Source: Heliocidaris erythrogramma
Lineage: Eukaryota > Echinodermata > Echinoidea > Camarodonta > Echinometridae
DNA: 64,000 nucleotides
Assembly (NCBI GenBank): GCA_025617745.1
Contig: CM046855.1
Location: 12,244,380 to 12,308,379, forward strand
Reading direction: 5' to 3'
In this document: piece by piece, positions 25,301-36,425 of the stretch
How the letters are laid out: each line of letters begins with the position of its first letter
How positions within the stretch are numbered: position 1 is the stretch's first letter
Notes under the pieces: generated by a model
What the model was told of the DNA's origin: nothing
What the model saw: the letters and a program-made list of their open reading frames with translations, nothing else
The model's database searches: none
Made by a program: the position numbers and the translations under genes

Positions 25301-28300
25301 AAGTTTGAGATTTCAACCTGAGCAGATGCTCTGTAAGCCCCTAGAATGATTCAAATTGTATGATGCTTCCTCGAGTGTATGTGCACAAAACATTAACAAA
25401 TATCTGCATCAGCATGGAGCAGTGGGAAACTATAAATTTTGCATCCTCATACATTCTTTTCCATGAGTGTATCCAATCAAAACACTGGTTTATTTCACAT
25501 ATAAAGCACTATGAAGTATATGAGGCAGCGAGAGTTTTATCAATGTTAGCAGATATATATATTGGTTATTTCTGAAAAGCTGAAAAAGTGTCTCCAAGGG
25601 GGCAGAATCTCATTCCATTTGCGCAACGCTTCCGCGCATGCTACCTTTTAGTCTGTATTAGATTTGATAGCTCTAGGGTTTGGAACTCACCTCATCAATC
25701 CAGCCATACATTGTTGTCTTATCCACTGCAGAGCTCACAGTTGGAATATCGAACTAGCATAGACAAATAAATGAATTTACATTGAGTTTAATGACTAAAT
25801 CCGCATAAGAGTACAGCTTCAACTGAATATAAAATGCTTCCAAATATATGTATTGGGTGCATCCACTTTACACAATAATAGACCATGTGATGACATGGAA
25901 AAAAGAGGCTCCGCTTTCCATTTTCGTGGTCCACATTTTCGCCCCACCTGAGAAGTTGGGGACAAAGGTACTTTTTTGTGCTGAATTCAAATATGAATGT
26001 TGCCAACCATGAAACTTGTAAGTTATCACTGTAATGAGATCTAATTATGCAAATTTATGCATAATTCATTGTTTAAACTACAATACACAAAACATACACT
26101 GGTATCTTCTTAATAAAAAAAAATTAGTATTTCAGGCTAATCTGGACTGCATCATCTGAATGTGAATATTTCTCAACCATACACATGTATATTTTTTTAT
26201 AGCATTGACGCCTAATTATGCAAATCAGACATCAATATGCAAATCCACTTTTTGGGCTATTTAACTAATAATACTAATATCAAGAAATCACATGAAAGGT
26301 GATATTTCAGGGTTACTTTGGGTGCTTAATCTAAATATGAATGCTGTGAATCTTGGAACTACAATAAGCAGGCTGAATCTAGTTATCTTAAATTTTAGGT
26401 GCTATATATTTCTGGCACTTCTGGCACCATTTACCAATGCATCCTTTCATACACTGATTCAGACATCAATTCTAAAAAGGTCTATTCAACTCTTTATTCG
26501 CCATGGATCAAGTCCTGGACTGCCACTTTGTTTGGAGTATATTACAAATATACAATGTACGTGTGCCAAAAGTCGACTGTGGCAGTACGCTTGTTCCACT
26601 GGTCAAAAAAAGCCAGTAAAGAGTTAATTGATTGACTGAAGCAACAAGTCAGAATTAATACCTTTGGATGTTGTTTGCTGAGTCCACAGACATGGAACTG
26701 AAGACACCTGTAATGTAGTCCCTTCTTGCATAGGCTACACTGAGTGTAGGCCCTTTTACGTCTTCCCCAGCAGGTACGACTGGAGCACACGATGCAGTCC
26801 TTCCTTCCATCCCTAACATCATCCCCAAGGATCTTCATAACAGTTGGTTTCCTATTACTCTCACCGTCATCCTGTTTTCATTCAAAGAAAGAAAGTGAAA
26901 AATCTGTACTCATGTTGTCTTGGATGATACCTATTAGCCTGAAATGAGTCCTTGCTATGATATGCTAAAATTCATATATTTTCGGAATAGGTAATAATTT
27001 TCTAAAAAGTCCCTCTTTTTACTAGAAAGAACATTTATCTGTTGCAATGAACCTTTTCTCTGATGTTTGACTGTATCTAAATATCTCTGATACTGAACAA
27101 AAGAGAAAGAAGTGAAAACTTATCTTATGCAATGTAGTTCTTCTAAACTAGTAAAAAAAAAAATGACTGTCATCACCACGAAGAAACATGGAAGCTGAAT
27201 TTCATTGACAGAGCAACTGGATTTTTTTTCTTCATTCAGTTGACAACCCAATGCTTCATTTGAATCCAATGTAAATTCAATTTGAAACAAAGAAAAAAGT
27301 AAAGGGGGAATGCTTCCTCCAACTCACCTGTAAAAGACTATGTCCTTGAGCTGAATCGACATTAGCTTGGTTGGCTGCATTGGAATTCAACTCACAGCTG
27401 TTCTCAATTTTCACTCTGGTAGTAGATGTCTGGGCAAGAGTTTTCTGGTGAGTATGTGTTTGAGTTTGATGTGGTCTCAGTTGGAGTTGCAAGAGTAACC
27501 CTTCTTGGGTATTGAGCTCTATGTGAGAGTTGAGTTGAGGATTTGCATCAGAGATGCTCCTGCTGATGCTCTGAGTTGACATTTGATTTGCTATATGTGG
27601 TTGACTGCTACAGTTGTCTAGCAATGTGCCATGGGCTTTGGAGTCTGTCTTTCTCTTCTTTTTTGGATTTTCGCTGAAACTTCTATGTAATTCCTGAAAG
27701 TTAAACATACAAACAATTTATGAAAATGAACAGTCAGAAATTCAGTATGTCGTTTCATTTTGGAACTTATTCTACTAAAACAAGACAGACATTCATATCA
27801 AATGCAGCTTATCACACTTTAAGCTCAGAGACCTTTAACAAAATACATACAAAAGAGAAACCATTTGGACACATTATAACATTCAGTTACCTTTGCTCCA
27901 CACATATACAAGAAGTTGTCTCAATCATGGAAAAAAAGAAGCAGCATATCGCAACAACCATCAAAAAACAGCAACAAAAACCTTTGCTACTGAATACAGT
28001 CTTGGTTGAAGACGAGTCCAGGTATTTTAGCTGAGACGATTTAATTGCTAATTTATATTCACCTCATCACTTTTCTAAGAGGATCCAGCATCATCTTAAA
28101 GACCGGCATAAATTCACTTGTTCAGACCTCCTCTGGTCATGAGGGAATTAATCGCTAAATAAGACTGTATTCAGGTGCATGACTTCTTACAAACACAGTA
28201 TAAAAATATATATCATGATATATTTTGTTCATATTCATACATTTTCAGTGACTTCTCCTGAATTCTCGATCCAGGGACACAGGTGCTTATGTTCGCATTT

Positions 28301-31300
28301 CCGATGCAGGCCTTTCTTGCAAAACCTGCATATTGTCCTGGATCTGTGTCGCTGTCCCAGCTTGCGTTGTGAGCAGACAATACAATCTCTTCTCTTTCTG
28401 TTACCACCAGTCAAAAACACCACATTACTACCCCCATCAATGGACTGAAAGATACAAGACAAAGATCATATACAAATTAATGGTGATTCAAACAATCATA
28501 ATACAATGCCAACATTGTTCAAACATTTACAGGCCATATCAAAACTGCACAATTATTTGTTTATTTATTTATTTTTTCTTTACTTTTTTTTTTTGGGGGG
28601 GGGGGATAGAGTGTCATATTACGTACACTTTCAGATACAAGATTTGCCTATTTGTTATGAACATAATTGTCAATGACGTTCCATCATCATAGATTTAAAC
28701 ATAATACACAGATTGATGCAACTTTCCTCTGTGAACTGAGAGACACAAGGAGTTATCCAGCATGAATGAATCCATCTGACTTCCTAAAAAGGGTGGGCTG
28801 CAACAGCCCATTGTTAAAAAAAGGCAATTTATTCTAATACATTTTTTGTAATCTACAAAATTAGAACTACATGTATACTTCTCTACTTCTATTGTAAAAT
28901 TTCTACAATTGATTTTATAATCATATAGCTTATAATCAGCCTACATACCCCACTGCTATCACATATGAGTAACAAATTTACCTGAACAGTGTCTGTTGTC
29001 ATTAGCTCACACTTGTGCTTGAATCTGCACTCCCAATGCAACCCTTTCTTACAGTAATAGCACACTGTTTGAGACCTGCGCCGAATTTGAACACCTGCAC
29101 CTCTATGAGAACAGACACAGCAATCTTTCTTTGCCTTGCATCTCTCCAATCGGAACGATTTCTTTGGCTGCTGTGCCTGAAAAGCAAGGGTATCATATAC
29201 TGAATTATAAGGATCCCAAAGTCAAAAGTGGAAAAAGCACGCAAAAGGGTTTCATATTTAAAGGAGAATGAAACCCCAAACTTGTATGCACTTTAACAGA
29301 GGCAGAAAAATATTAGAAGCATATCACTGAAAGTTTGCGGAAAACTGATAAAGAATAACAAAGTTATAAGATTTTAAAAACCTAAAAATCACTAAATGAA
29401 ATTGGCAACATACTCATTATGCTAATGAGATGCTATGATATTTTTGTACTCACTTTATAGGTACTAAATAAGAAAATTATCAGATTTCAGCATTTAAACA
29501 AAGAAAATTGAATTATCAACATTGTGCTTGAAATATATTGCGGAATAAATTAATGAACACCACCTATAATACAGAAATCAAATTTTCTAAGATATATTCA
29601 AGGAAAGTGGATTTTTACATTATTTTTATAAGGCAATTGGAAAGTGGATTTTTACAACATTATTTGTATAAGGCAATTGAAAAGTAGAGCACATTTACAT
29701 CACAGCATCTCATTAGCATAATGAGGACATTGCCAATTTCAGATCTCCATTCATTTAGCGATTTTAGGATTTAAAACATTCATAACTTTTTTATTAGCTG
29801 TCTGTTTTTCCTCAACCTTCCACTGATATGCTTCTTTGATTTTTCTGCTTCTATTAAAAATGCATTTATTTTGGGGGTTTCATTCTCCTTTAATTTCATT
29901 CAGGCACAAAACAGACACTGACGACCCCTTCAAGATTTTTTAGACTTGTCATTAGCCTACAATATAATCAGGTATTGTTTACACAAAATGACTAATAAAG
30001 TTTTGACAAGCTTTGTACGATGTACAAGAAGAATTGCAATTCAATAAATTGTATTTTTGTGAACTTACACTAGAATTTGGCTAAAAGCAGTATTTTTTTA
30101 CTTTCATCTTACTTGTCAATATTACTTTCCCGGGCCCCGTTGCATAAAACTTACCATTAACGGTAACTTTGCCATCAATGGTAACTCCCATGGAAACCTT
30201 GATTTTGATTGGCTGTTGAGTGATGTTACCATGGTAGTTACTATTGATAGCAGAGTTACCATTAATGGTAAGTTTTATGCAACGTTTGGTGCATGCACTT
30301 AAACCCTTTCGAGATAATTTGCATTTTGTGGGTTGGCTCAATAACTTTTGATTCAGAGCTCTAAAGAATATACCAGATGCATGAGTAGAAAGAGCAAAAA
30401 TTTCTGCAGACACTACATGTATGTCCATTTTTGTTGTATGACCATATTGTGTTAAATGCTAGGAATCTATCAAACATGAATAAGCTTTAAAATCCTGAAG
30501 TTGGCAACACATTGAGAGGTTTGAAATCATTGTTTTTTTATCAAACTTGGCAATTTTTAAAACTTTTTGACAAGATTCCTAACCATGTATATTGTTTTTA
30601 AAGACATTACACCTAATTAGAAGCATGTAGCACTACAAGAAAAATACTCTTGTTGCCAATTTGAAGAACAAAATGTGATCAATATAGCCCTGAAATATTT
30701 CTTTTCCTGAAAGGGTTAAACATTGTTACATGTATCTACATTTTGTTGAAATTGATTGAAGATAATTTAAATACAGTTATGAGGAAATGGGTGGGGGGAG
30801 CATGTGCCCCCATGAAAAAAGAAAATAAAAAAAAAATAAGAGAGGGAAAAAGAAAGGCAAAGAAAGGGACAGGAGGAAAGGGAACATGTAAAGACAGGAC
30901 CCCCTACCACACCTCCCTATCGATAGCCTCGTTAATTTGTATTTCAACTACTCTGTAAGACTGGTGGCCCCCCCCCCCCCCAATAATGCCAGTGCCCCCT
31001 GAATGGCGGCACAAATCAGTTGAAAGCTGGCCCATGCTGCACACACACACACCAAACTTCACATTACAGCTTCTCCACAGCATCAGCTGCATAATAATAA
31101 TACTAATTTAAAACAAACCCATACCTGTGGTGGTTTTGCACGGTGACCAAACTTTGAATACTTCTTCTGCAAGACCTGACTGAGGGGAGGGTTTTTGTGT
31201 TGAGCTAGTACAGGGCAGTCATGGTGAGCTCTACACACCTCATGGAGGTTATGGTCACACCCAGCACACATAGCCATCACACCACCTTGCTGACATTCAA

Positions 31301-34300
31301 TGCATACTCTTGCTGGAGCATGTATCATGATGCCATCTATTTCAGTACCCTATTAAAGAAAAAAAAATGGATCAAAGCTTGTAAGATGCCATACTAGGCT
31401 AAAATGAAGACGTATTATCAGTATCATATGCTACTCAATATGAATATGAAAACATTACCGGTAATTGCTGGTTGTATATGAACCCCCTTCACATGTTTTA
31501 AGTCTAAAAATGAGATTTTTCAGGATGGTGTTGTTTTTTTTAATAAATTAAAGGTGATGAATCACTATTGTTGTTTTTTGTTTTGTTTTGCTCTGTATGC
31601 TTTGGGTTCCATTCTGAAATCTCATATTTAAATATATATGTAACTGGGTTGGGTGAATCAACGTGATTAAAAAAAAAGCTCATTGATTGAAATCACTTCT
31701 TTTATAAGTGACAAAAGGTTTGTTGTTGGTAGTTTTAATCCTTCAAATCATCTACTTCCATCAGAATCAAAGATAAGTACATGTACGTGATCAGCAGTGA
31801 CTCAATTTTGGTGTAAGTATGTACATGTATGTAAAGTTTTTCTTTTGAAATTTGAATTTCTTGTCGGCTCTCAGTGAAACATGTTTCCTATTTCTTTCTT
31901 ACTACAGTTATCACACAATGTAACAGATTTTTTTTCACAGAAAATTTTGTAAAAATCACAATAACATAATGTAGTATAGTCACACTCTGACTGTTGTACA
32001 GCTGTCTCTTATATTCCTCTCCAACACTGACAGTTCATTTTATGTTCAGTGCTTTGAATAATAACAGAAGTTTCGCATCCCTAGCAATGGAAGAGCTTTA
32101 CTATTAATTTGTAAAACTCAAAATAAACTAAACATTACCATTTAAATGTTACAAATGGGTACTTTACTACAATAGTAACAGTGCCCCAAAAGACGGATTT
32201 TGAACAAAAAAGATGGCTTCTCTGTCTTTTTCAATGTAACCGGGTGACCCCAACAACTGTTCCATTTGCCATTCCAAAAATCGAATGGCAAATTTTGAAA
32301 GAAGACGGCCCCAGACCTGAGCCGTACTTCGTGGAATGTAACCGAGGGCAAAGAAATTGCTGTTCAAAATATAATTATACAAATATAAAGAGCATTAATT
32401 GAATAAAATATGTGCACTTGCGCGTGCTTCTGCATGATGACGTTATTGGCAGCATGCCTGTACAGATAATAAGGGAGGGGGGGACGTATTTTTTTTGGTA
32501 ATATAACAGGGGACGAAAATAGAATAGCAATTGCGTGCTTGATTAAGTGCTACAAAAAAAGTGGGGGAATTTTCTCGGACTTAATGGTAATCCATAGTGG
32601 GGGAATTTTCTCTACTTAATGGGAATTCCCTAGGGAAGTTTCCTACCGGTATGTATGTATCTTGGGAAATTAATTAATCGAGCTTAATGATTTCTCAAAT
32701 GGATTTTGATTTGTCGGTTACTTAATATTTTCAATTGGGCTTAATTACAAAATATAATGTTAAGAACAATGTTAGGAGTAAAATTTATGATAAGATTAAG
32801 ATGTTATCATTAGGGTAAGATTTCTTTGTAATTGAACATCATTTCTGATTTTATAAAAATCAAACAAATTTAACAATCTGATTTGTTCGAAAAAAAAATC
32901 AACAACAAAAAATTGCCAACCCTTTATGTAAAGAGATATTGCGAGTTCATATATCGAAATTGCAATGTAAATCAAAGGTAAAGCAACTTGGACCAATACT
33001 ACCATAAAATTCAGCATAAAGTGAAGTCAACCCTAGTTAACTAAATCTTAAATAGTTTTCTCTCTCTCTTAATGGTCTTCAATCATAAACTTTCTAAATG
33101 TCCCATGTAGTTTGGGGAGATGATTCGATATTGTCTTCCTTCTGGCAATATATACAAATTAAAATATTGGGTGATTTCAAGTCTCTTTTGATACATTATC
33201 AGTTGATAATCTTTTCGGGTTTTTTTTTTACATTGGTTATTGTGTTAATCTACACTACCACTGAACCATGACCTTGGCCTAATCTGTGGATTACCATTAT
33301 AAATATTGTATATCATACAAGTGAATACAGAACATACTTATTTCATGACTATCTTTTATGGGCCTTTCGTGTACATACATACATTCTACAGTGCAGGCAG
33401 TTTTTTTTTATATTCAATTTCCTGGCACCCAGAGACTCTGTACAGGGGCCCCTATGCAGGGCCTCAGGGTAATAACAGGAAGTCATGTCAGACCTGATAA
33501 TTAGCAAAGGAACCCCAACATGAACAAAATTTGGAACACAAATGAAGGGAATGAAAAAACAGTCTGTAGTGTATGCAACTTTCTGAATTGCCTGTATTAC
33601 AATTTAGTGGACAGTGTTCTTTCTCTCTCTTTCTCTTCTGCAAATATGGTAACATTTCCATGATAGCAAAAGGAAATTATTAATAACAATCCAGTCTTTA
33701 AATGAATCTTTTTCTATACCCATTGTATTTACAGGGCCTCCGATACCTGCTGTTATGATCAGGAATGTTTACTTCTCTCTTGATCAAGTCAGTCTTTTCC
33801 AGGATAATGTACTATTCGGTTTACTAAACAAGGGTTAATAATAGACTGTCATATCCCTCTCAAGTACCAGTCAATAATTTATAATCATTATTCTTGTACA
33901 GGATTTAAGAGCTCAATAATAAGTGTTAGTTTGTTGACACACTTTATAAACCTTGACCCACTTTAGTTGTTGAACACAACATATATCTAATCTTCAAGAC
34001 CAAATAACTAAAATATTATAAAAAATAAAAAATAAAATGGATACACACAACATGTTTTGCCTATTATTAGTCTACCATTTAACTTTCAATTTTCTATGAG
34101 CTGATTCAGATATTTATGAGTATTTGCTGAAACTGATAGATCAAATACCAAATTTCAAAATACTTTAAATGTAGTTATCATTAAAGAATGTGAAAATGAC
34201 TTAAAAACTAAGACCTTACAATAGAATAATAATAATATTGGATGTTTTAATATGGCCTCTACTAGAAATATCACACTCTATATTATGCAAAAAATATTGG

Positions 34301-34662
34301 ACTCATCTTGGAACAGTACAGTACATGTATATTCTCAAATAATTCCCTGTATTGATCACAAGACCATCCAATATTATATGATATAAAATAATCACCTCTG
34401 TTTTTTCATCTAGTCCATCTGTATCAGCATTTACATCACACTGATGGAGCACAGAGCAATCTTGATGAAGCCCCCGGCCACAATTGCCACAGACAGTGGT
34501 TGTCAAATGACGTTCATCCACATGAGTAAGACCACTGCTGCATACACTGCAAGCCAGGTAGCCCTGTGAATTCTGCTCTTTATCAATGCCAGTCTGCAAT
34601 GGTCCAAACCTTTCAGAGCTGGTTGACATTCCTCCATGCTTTCGTTTGAGGTTAGCTGGGGC
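14576..34662 (-). CDS. Unrecognised nuclear-type protein with ten repeated Cys/His zinc modules (12 exons, about 1,216 codons seen)
   Basis: Twelve minus-strand exons with good GT..AG sites join into one open frame. All exon lengths are multiples of three and all junctions are phase 0. Ten exons carry C-x2-C-x(8-16)-C-x2-C-x4-H-x2-C-x3-H-x-C, mostly with KKGLH or RGLH before the fifth ligand and basic residues between the CxxC pairs. The spacing resembles the zinc ribbon at the C-terminus of piggyBac transposases and also the first six ligands of a PHD finger; neither fits fully. One non-zinc exon has the nuclear localisation signal PKKKRK, and the last exon has an acidic Ser/Glu-rich tail. 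A nuclear DNA-, RNA- or chromatin-binding adaptor is the likely class, by inference. The first coding exon is missing: a Met in frame occurs just upstream (about 34687) but the phase-0 acceptor at 34663 fits better. Confidence 0.8.
16030..16490. mobile_element. Foldback/MITE-like inverted repeat in a zinc-gene intron
   Basis: The arms around 16110-16215 and 16330-16440 are imperfect reverse complements, sharing GTCCTCTCCCATTTGC and a GATAAGAAA..AATTTTTAAA segment. The ends are not sharply defined. Confidence 0.6.
16723..16941 (-). CDS. Zinc-module gene, exon Z11
   Basis: This 219-nt exon has acceptor TCATTTTGAAG and donor ATG|GTGAGT, phase 0/0. It encodes module 9: CAVC, 14 residues (SNRKAGRRSRSSTM), CPHC, then KKGLHRICAPQHMC. 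An alternative acceptor (ATTACAG) nine bases inside would remove three codons and keep the frame. Confidence 0.85.
17337..17540 (-). CDS. Zinc-module gene, exon Z10
   Basis: This 204-nt exon has acceptor CCTGTCATTAG and donor CAT|GTAAGT, phase 0/0. It encodes module 8, a short version: CTVC, nine residues (PSSQKTRMA), CRVC, then RENVHFTCEWRHIC. Confidence 0.83.
17996..19657. mobile_element. 1.66-kb Tc1/mariner-like element with long foldback arms and IR/DR ends
   Basis: It is flanked by TA and starts CAGTTAACAAC, ending GTAGTTGACTG. Arms of about 600 bp are inverted copies of each other. Each arm holds two direct copies of AAAATTATTCATACCC, one at the tip and one about 185 bp inside, which is the IR/DR layout known from Sleeping Beauty-type Tc1 elements. 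The arms carry decayed coding-like sequence but no intact transposase. Confidence 0.8.
19800..20125. repeat. G- and C-run-rich dispersed repeat
   Basis: Several G or C runs of 9-16 bases and an end GGATCCGCCCCTGA. It looks like a piece of a dispersed repeat; family not recognised. Confidence 0.4.
21026..21679. mobile_element. 654-bp TTAA-flanked MITE, copy 2
   Basis: Same length and nearly the same sequence as 1272-1925 (one clear difference near the right end, GTTACTTG versus GTTAATTG). It sits at a TTAA in the left arm of the 20.88-22.98 kb element. The right arm keeps the uninterrupted site. Confidence 0.88.
21761..21998. mobile_element. 238-bp foldback MITE nested in the larger element
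   Basis: The ends CAATAGACCTGTTTACTAAG and its reverse complement continue inward for about 37 bp with few mismatches. Confidence 0.75.
22239..22516 (+). repeat. GAT trinucleotide array
   Basis: About 280 bp of GAT units with AAT, GAC and AGT variants. Open frames on both strands (poly-Asp, poly-Met, poly-Ile) are repeat artefacts. It is internal to the long-TIR element. Confidence 0.9.
22987..23014 (+). repeat. TG microsatellite
   Basis: A TATG/TG run just outside the right end of the long-TIR element. Confidence 0.8.
23185..23337 (-). CDS. Zinc-module gene, exon Z9 (linker, no zinc module)
   Basis: This 153-nt exon has acceptor TTTCATAATGCAG and donor GTT|GTAAGT, phase 0/0. It encodes 51 residues rich in Pro, Glu, Ser and Gln (EEPSPEPSQQQLSTPSTSS), a disordered, PEST-like linker. 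Confidence 0.7.
23811..24026 (-). CDS. Zinc-module gene, exon Z8
   Basis: This 216-nt exon has acceptor ACCACACAG and donor AAT|GTAGGT, phase 0/0. It encodes module 7: CDVC, 15 residues (SGKMRDGKRQRSRTQ), CAVC, then RRGLHVRCLSQHIC. A VKDGRKAC lead matches Z6. Confidence 0.83.
24619..24876 (-). CDS. Zinc-module gene, exon Z7
   Basis: This 258-nt exon has acceptor TTTGTCTTGCAG and donor ATG|GTATGT, phase 0/0. It encodes module 6 after an acidic lead: CKEC, 13 residues, CNVC, then HKGVHKKCFYRHQC. This is the only module with the CF-x2-H spelling, which is the closest in the array to piggyBac-type CF..H ends. Confidence 0.83.
24935..25068. mobile_element. Small MITE, GGRCCCTGTTTCATAAA type
   Basis: Inverted ends GGACCCTGTTTCATAAAACT and its near reverse complement enclose about 90 bp. 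It resembles the element at 30132-30285 in size and end wording. It lies in a zinc-gene intron. Confidence 0.7.
25150..25230 (+). repeat. Fragment of the AATGCCTC..GGCACCACC repeat end
   Basis: CAGGACAGACGGACAACC and AATGCCTCGGCACCACCTGG match the right end of the ~150-bp arrays at 11 kb and 41 kb. Confidence 0.6.
26662..26871 (-). CDS. Zinc-module gene, exon Z6
   Basis: This 210-nt exon has acceptor AATGAAAACAG and donor AAG|GTATTA, phase 0/0. It encodes module 5: CIVC, 15 residues, CSLC, then KKGLHYRCLQFHVC. The lead-in VRDGRKDC closely matches that of exons Z8 and Z11, showing that the repeat unit is longer than the zinc core. Confidence 0.85.
27328..27693 (-). CDS. Zinc-module gene, exon Z5 (no zinc module; nuclear localisation signal)
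   Basis: This 366-nt exon has acceptor TTAACTTTCAG and donor CAG|GTGAGT, phase 0/0. It encodes 122 low-complexity, Gln/Ser/Asn/Thr-rich residues with no Cys pairs. Near its start is PKKKRK, a classical monopartite nuclear localisation signal. A KIE motif (VKIENS) near the end would suit SUMO attachment, as inference only. It looks like a disordered linker between module groups. Confidence 0.78.
28241..28444 (-). CDS. Zinc-module gene, exon Z4
   Basis: This 204-nt exon has acceptor TATCTTTCAG and donor AAT|GTATGA, phase 0/0. It encodes module 4: CIVC, 14 residues (SQRKLGQRHRSRTI), CRFC, then KKGLHRKCEHKHLC. Confidence 0.85.
28982..29176 (-). CDS. Zinc-module gene, exon Z3
   Basis: This 195-nt exon has acceptor TTGCTTTTCAG and donor CAG|GTAAAT, phase 0/0. 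It encodes module 3: CCVC, 16 residues with an RRR patch, CYYC, then KKGLHWECRFKHKC. A Lys/Arg-rich lead (QQPKKSFRLERCKAKK) precedes it. Confidence 0.85.
29258..29893. mobile_element. 636-bp TTAA-flanked MITE, second family
   Basis: It starts TTAA-AGGAGAATGAAACCCC and ends GGGTTTCATTCTCCT-TTAA. The arms are inverted copies over about 190 bp (CTCATTATGCTAATGAGATG versus CATCTCATTAGCATAATGAG). There is no coding frame. The TTAA target again points to piggyBac-type mobilisation. Confidence 0.85.
30132..30285. mobile_element. Small MITE, GGGCCCCGTTGCATAAA type
   Basis: Inverted arms GTTGCATAAAACTTACCATT and its reverse complement enclose further inverted copies of TTACCAT..GGTAA. It lies in a zinc-gene intron. 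Confidence 0.75.
31125..31349 (-). CDS. Zinc-module gene, exon Z2
   Basis: This 225-nt exon has a strong pyrimidine-rich acceptor ending TTTAATAG and donor CAG|GTATGG, phase 0/0. It encodes module 2, the most divergent and shortest: CIEC, eight residues (QQGGVMAM), CAGC, then DHNLHEVCRAHHDC. The first half looks PHD-like. The basic segment KKYSKFGHRAK follows. Confidence 0.78.
31350..34395 (-). other. Zinc-module gene intron between Z2 and Z1
   Basis: A 3-kb AT-rich intron. No exon or mobile element was recognised apart from short CT runs near 33056-33070 and 33618-33640. Confidence 0.55.
34396..34662 (-). CDS. Zinc-module gene, exon Z1 (first one found)
   Basis: This 267-nt exon starts after ...CTGACACAG and ends GAG|GTGATT. 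After a basic stretch (ANLKRKHGG) and a Ser-rich linker it encodes module 1: CSVC, 16 residues, CGNC, then GRGLHQDCSVLHQC. The frame is open upstream to 34779, so an alternative start or acceptor is possible, including an in-frame Met near 34687. The acceptor was chosen because it gives phase 0, as in every later exon. Confidence 0.7.
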
Positions 34663-36244
34663 CTGTGTCAGAGCAATCATGGGAAACCTTGTTGGATGAT
34701 CGATTGCTTGTTTGCTAAACTTCATAAACAAAACCAATCCAGGTATCATAACCCATTTCAAATCTATTCGAGTCGACAAACTTATGTACTTACTAGTTAA
34801 ATTGTTAATTATCTTCTTGTACTCTAATAATGGAGAAGAAATATAATGTACAGCCTACACACATGTACTGCATGAGAGCTCCGACATCAGGCTATAAGAC
34901 TACTACATGTAGTTCTAGATTCTATTGGCATTCTGAAGTCTACATTCAGGTATAAGCCTATACTGTACATGTATTTTGTAATTCAGTATAGACGTATGTA
35001 AGAAGTCACACAATATAATATACAAATTTTGCTACAAGAAGGGAAAACCATTTTGACAGTTTCTTCTAAATGACATGAACAAGCTTCCTGTATTTCTAAA
35101 ATTCACAAAGAACAACACTAAATTAACTACATGTAGTATCTCTGTGTACAATACTCTATGCAACAATGAGTAAACTGTAAGCTCGATCATAAACACAAAA
35201 AGCAGAATTTTTCTGAGTACCTTTCTACACTGTGGGACCTACATGGTGCATAGGGCTACAAACAATAACAGACACTCTAAAAAGTAACACTGACAATACA
35301 CTAACCTTATGAATAAATGGTAAAGAAGTGTTTGTCGAAAGCGGTGTCGGGTAGCAGGTCGTGCAGGCAACATGCAAGCTAACAGTTGCTGGCTGCAATT
35401 CAAGTGCTTGCAGCACTGAGGCTATGAATTTGCACTTAGGCCATCATCAAATATGAAATGTATAAGTGTGTATTAACATCTGCTTTGACAGTTTAAATGA
35501 CTCATTTCAAGGACTGTATTTAAATACTAAGGTTTTCTTTTTATCCCGCTGCTCATGACGAACAGATAAAAACAGGCAAAAGGGTAAGAAGCGGTATGCT
35601 ATTAACTAATTACTTTTCATGTATAATGGTTATCAATTGCATGCATGCATGCACTTGGACTGTGAACATATATAATTTAAGCCTAAATGTATTTCATTGT
35701 ACAATATGAGGGATAAACCTATTTTCATATTATACAAGACAACAAAGAAGCCTTTAATACAAAGTATTCAAATTTTTAGCTGGATTACATTTTTGTTAAA
35801 GAACTACATATAATAACAACTGTCAAAATAGATTCCACTTCTTCTGTAGCAAAATTAACCTCCAGAATATGCATCACTACATGTACATATAGTATGCAAC
35901 TTCAATCGTATTGAAATTAATTTGTGTCAAGAAGTGATGTAAACATCTGTGAAGAAAATGATAAAAATGATCATTTTGAAAATGATTTTTCGGTAATATA
36001 TGAATTAATCACAAAAAGTGAAAAAATAGAAATATGTAGAATATGTAGAAATATACAACGAGGTGCAAAGAGACATGAAAATATCTTAAAAAGTATCATC
36101 TATAATTTAAGAAGAGCACTTGCATTACTATGAAAAACATTGAGGAAAATCTAGTAACTGAACTGAACTTGATATCTTCGCCTCTCTGTCTCTCTCTCTC
36201 TCTCTTTCCATTCTCTTAAAATCTCTCTCCATTCCCTTTTGCCT

Positions 36245-36287
<43 letters not shown>

Positions 36288-36425
36288 CCCTCTGTTTATC
36301 ATCAACATTGTGTGGCTGGCATTTGATGAACTTGTGGCCTCAGTCTGCTTTTAAAACCTGTAGTACATTAATTTTATTACTATCTTCAAATCAGAAACAC
36401 AAGCCAATCCTCCCTCACAACCCAC
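34663..36425. other. Region between the zinc-module gene and DTD1 exon 5
   Basis: It should contain the first exon or promoter of the zinc gene and the DTD1 3' end. A possible small minus-strand exon (35306-35415, donor AAG|GTTAGT) can be read, but it lacks a Met and matches no family I know. CT runs occur at 36187-36206 and 36250-36285. Confidence 0.4.

Noticed and set aside
30298-30719. TTAAACCCTTTC / GAAAGGGTTAA pair suggesting another piggyBac-like element
   Set aside because: The ends differ by one base in register and there is no further inverted similarity.
35306-35415. Possible minus-strand exon between DTD1 and the zinc-module gene
   Set aside because: Splice sites are weakly acceptable, but phase does not follow DTD1 exon 5, there is no Met, and the product is unrecognised.
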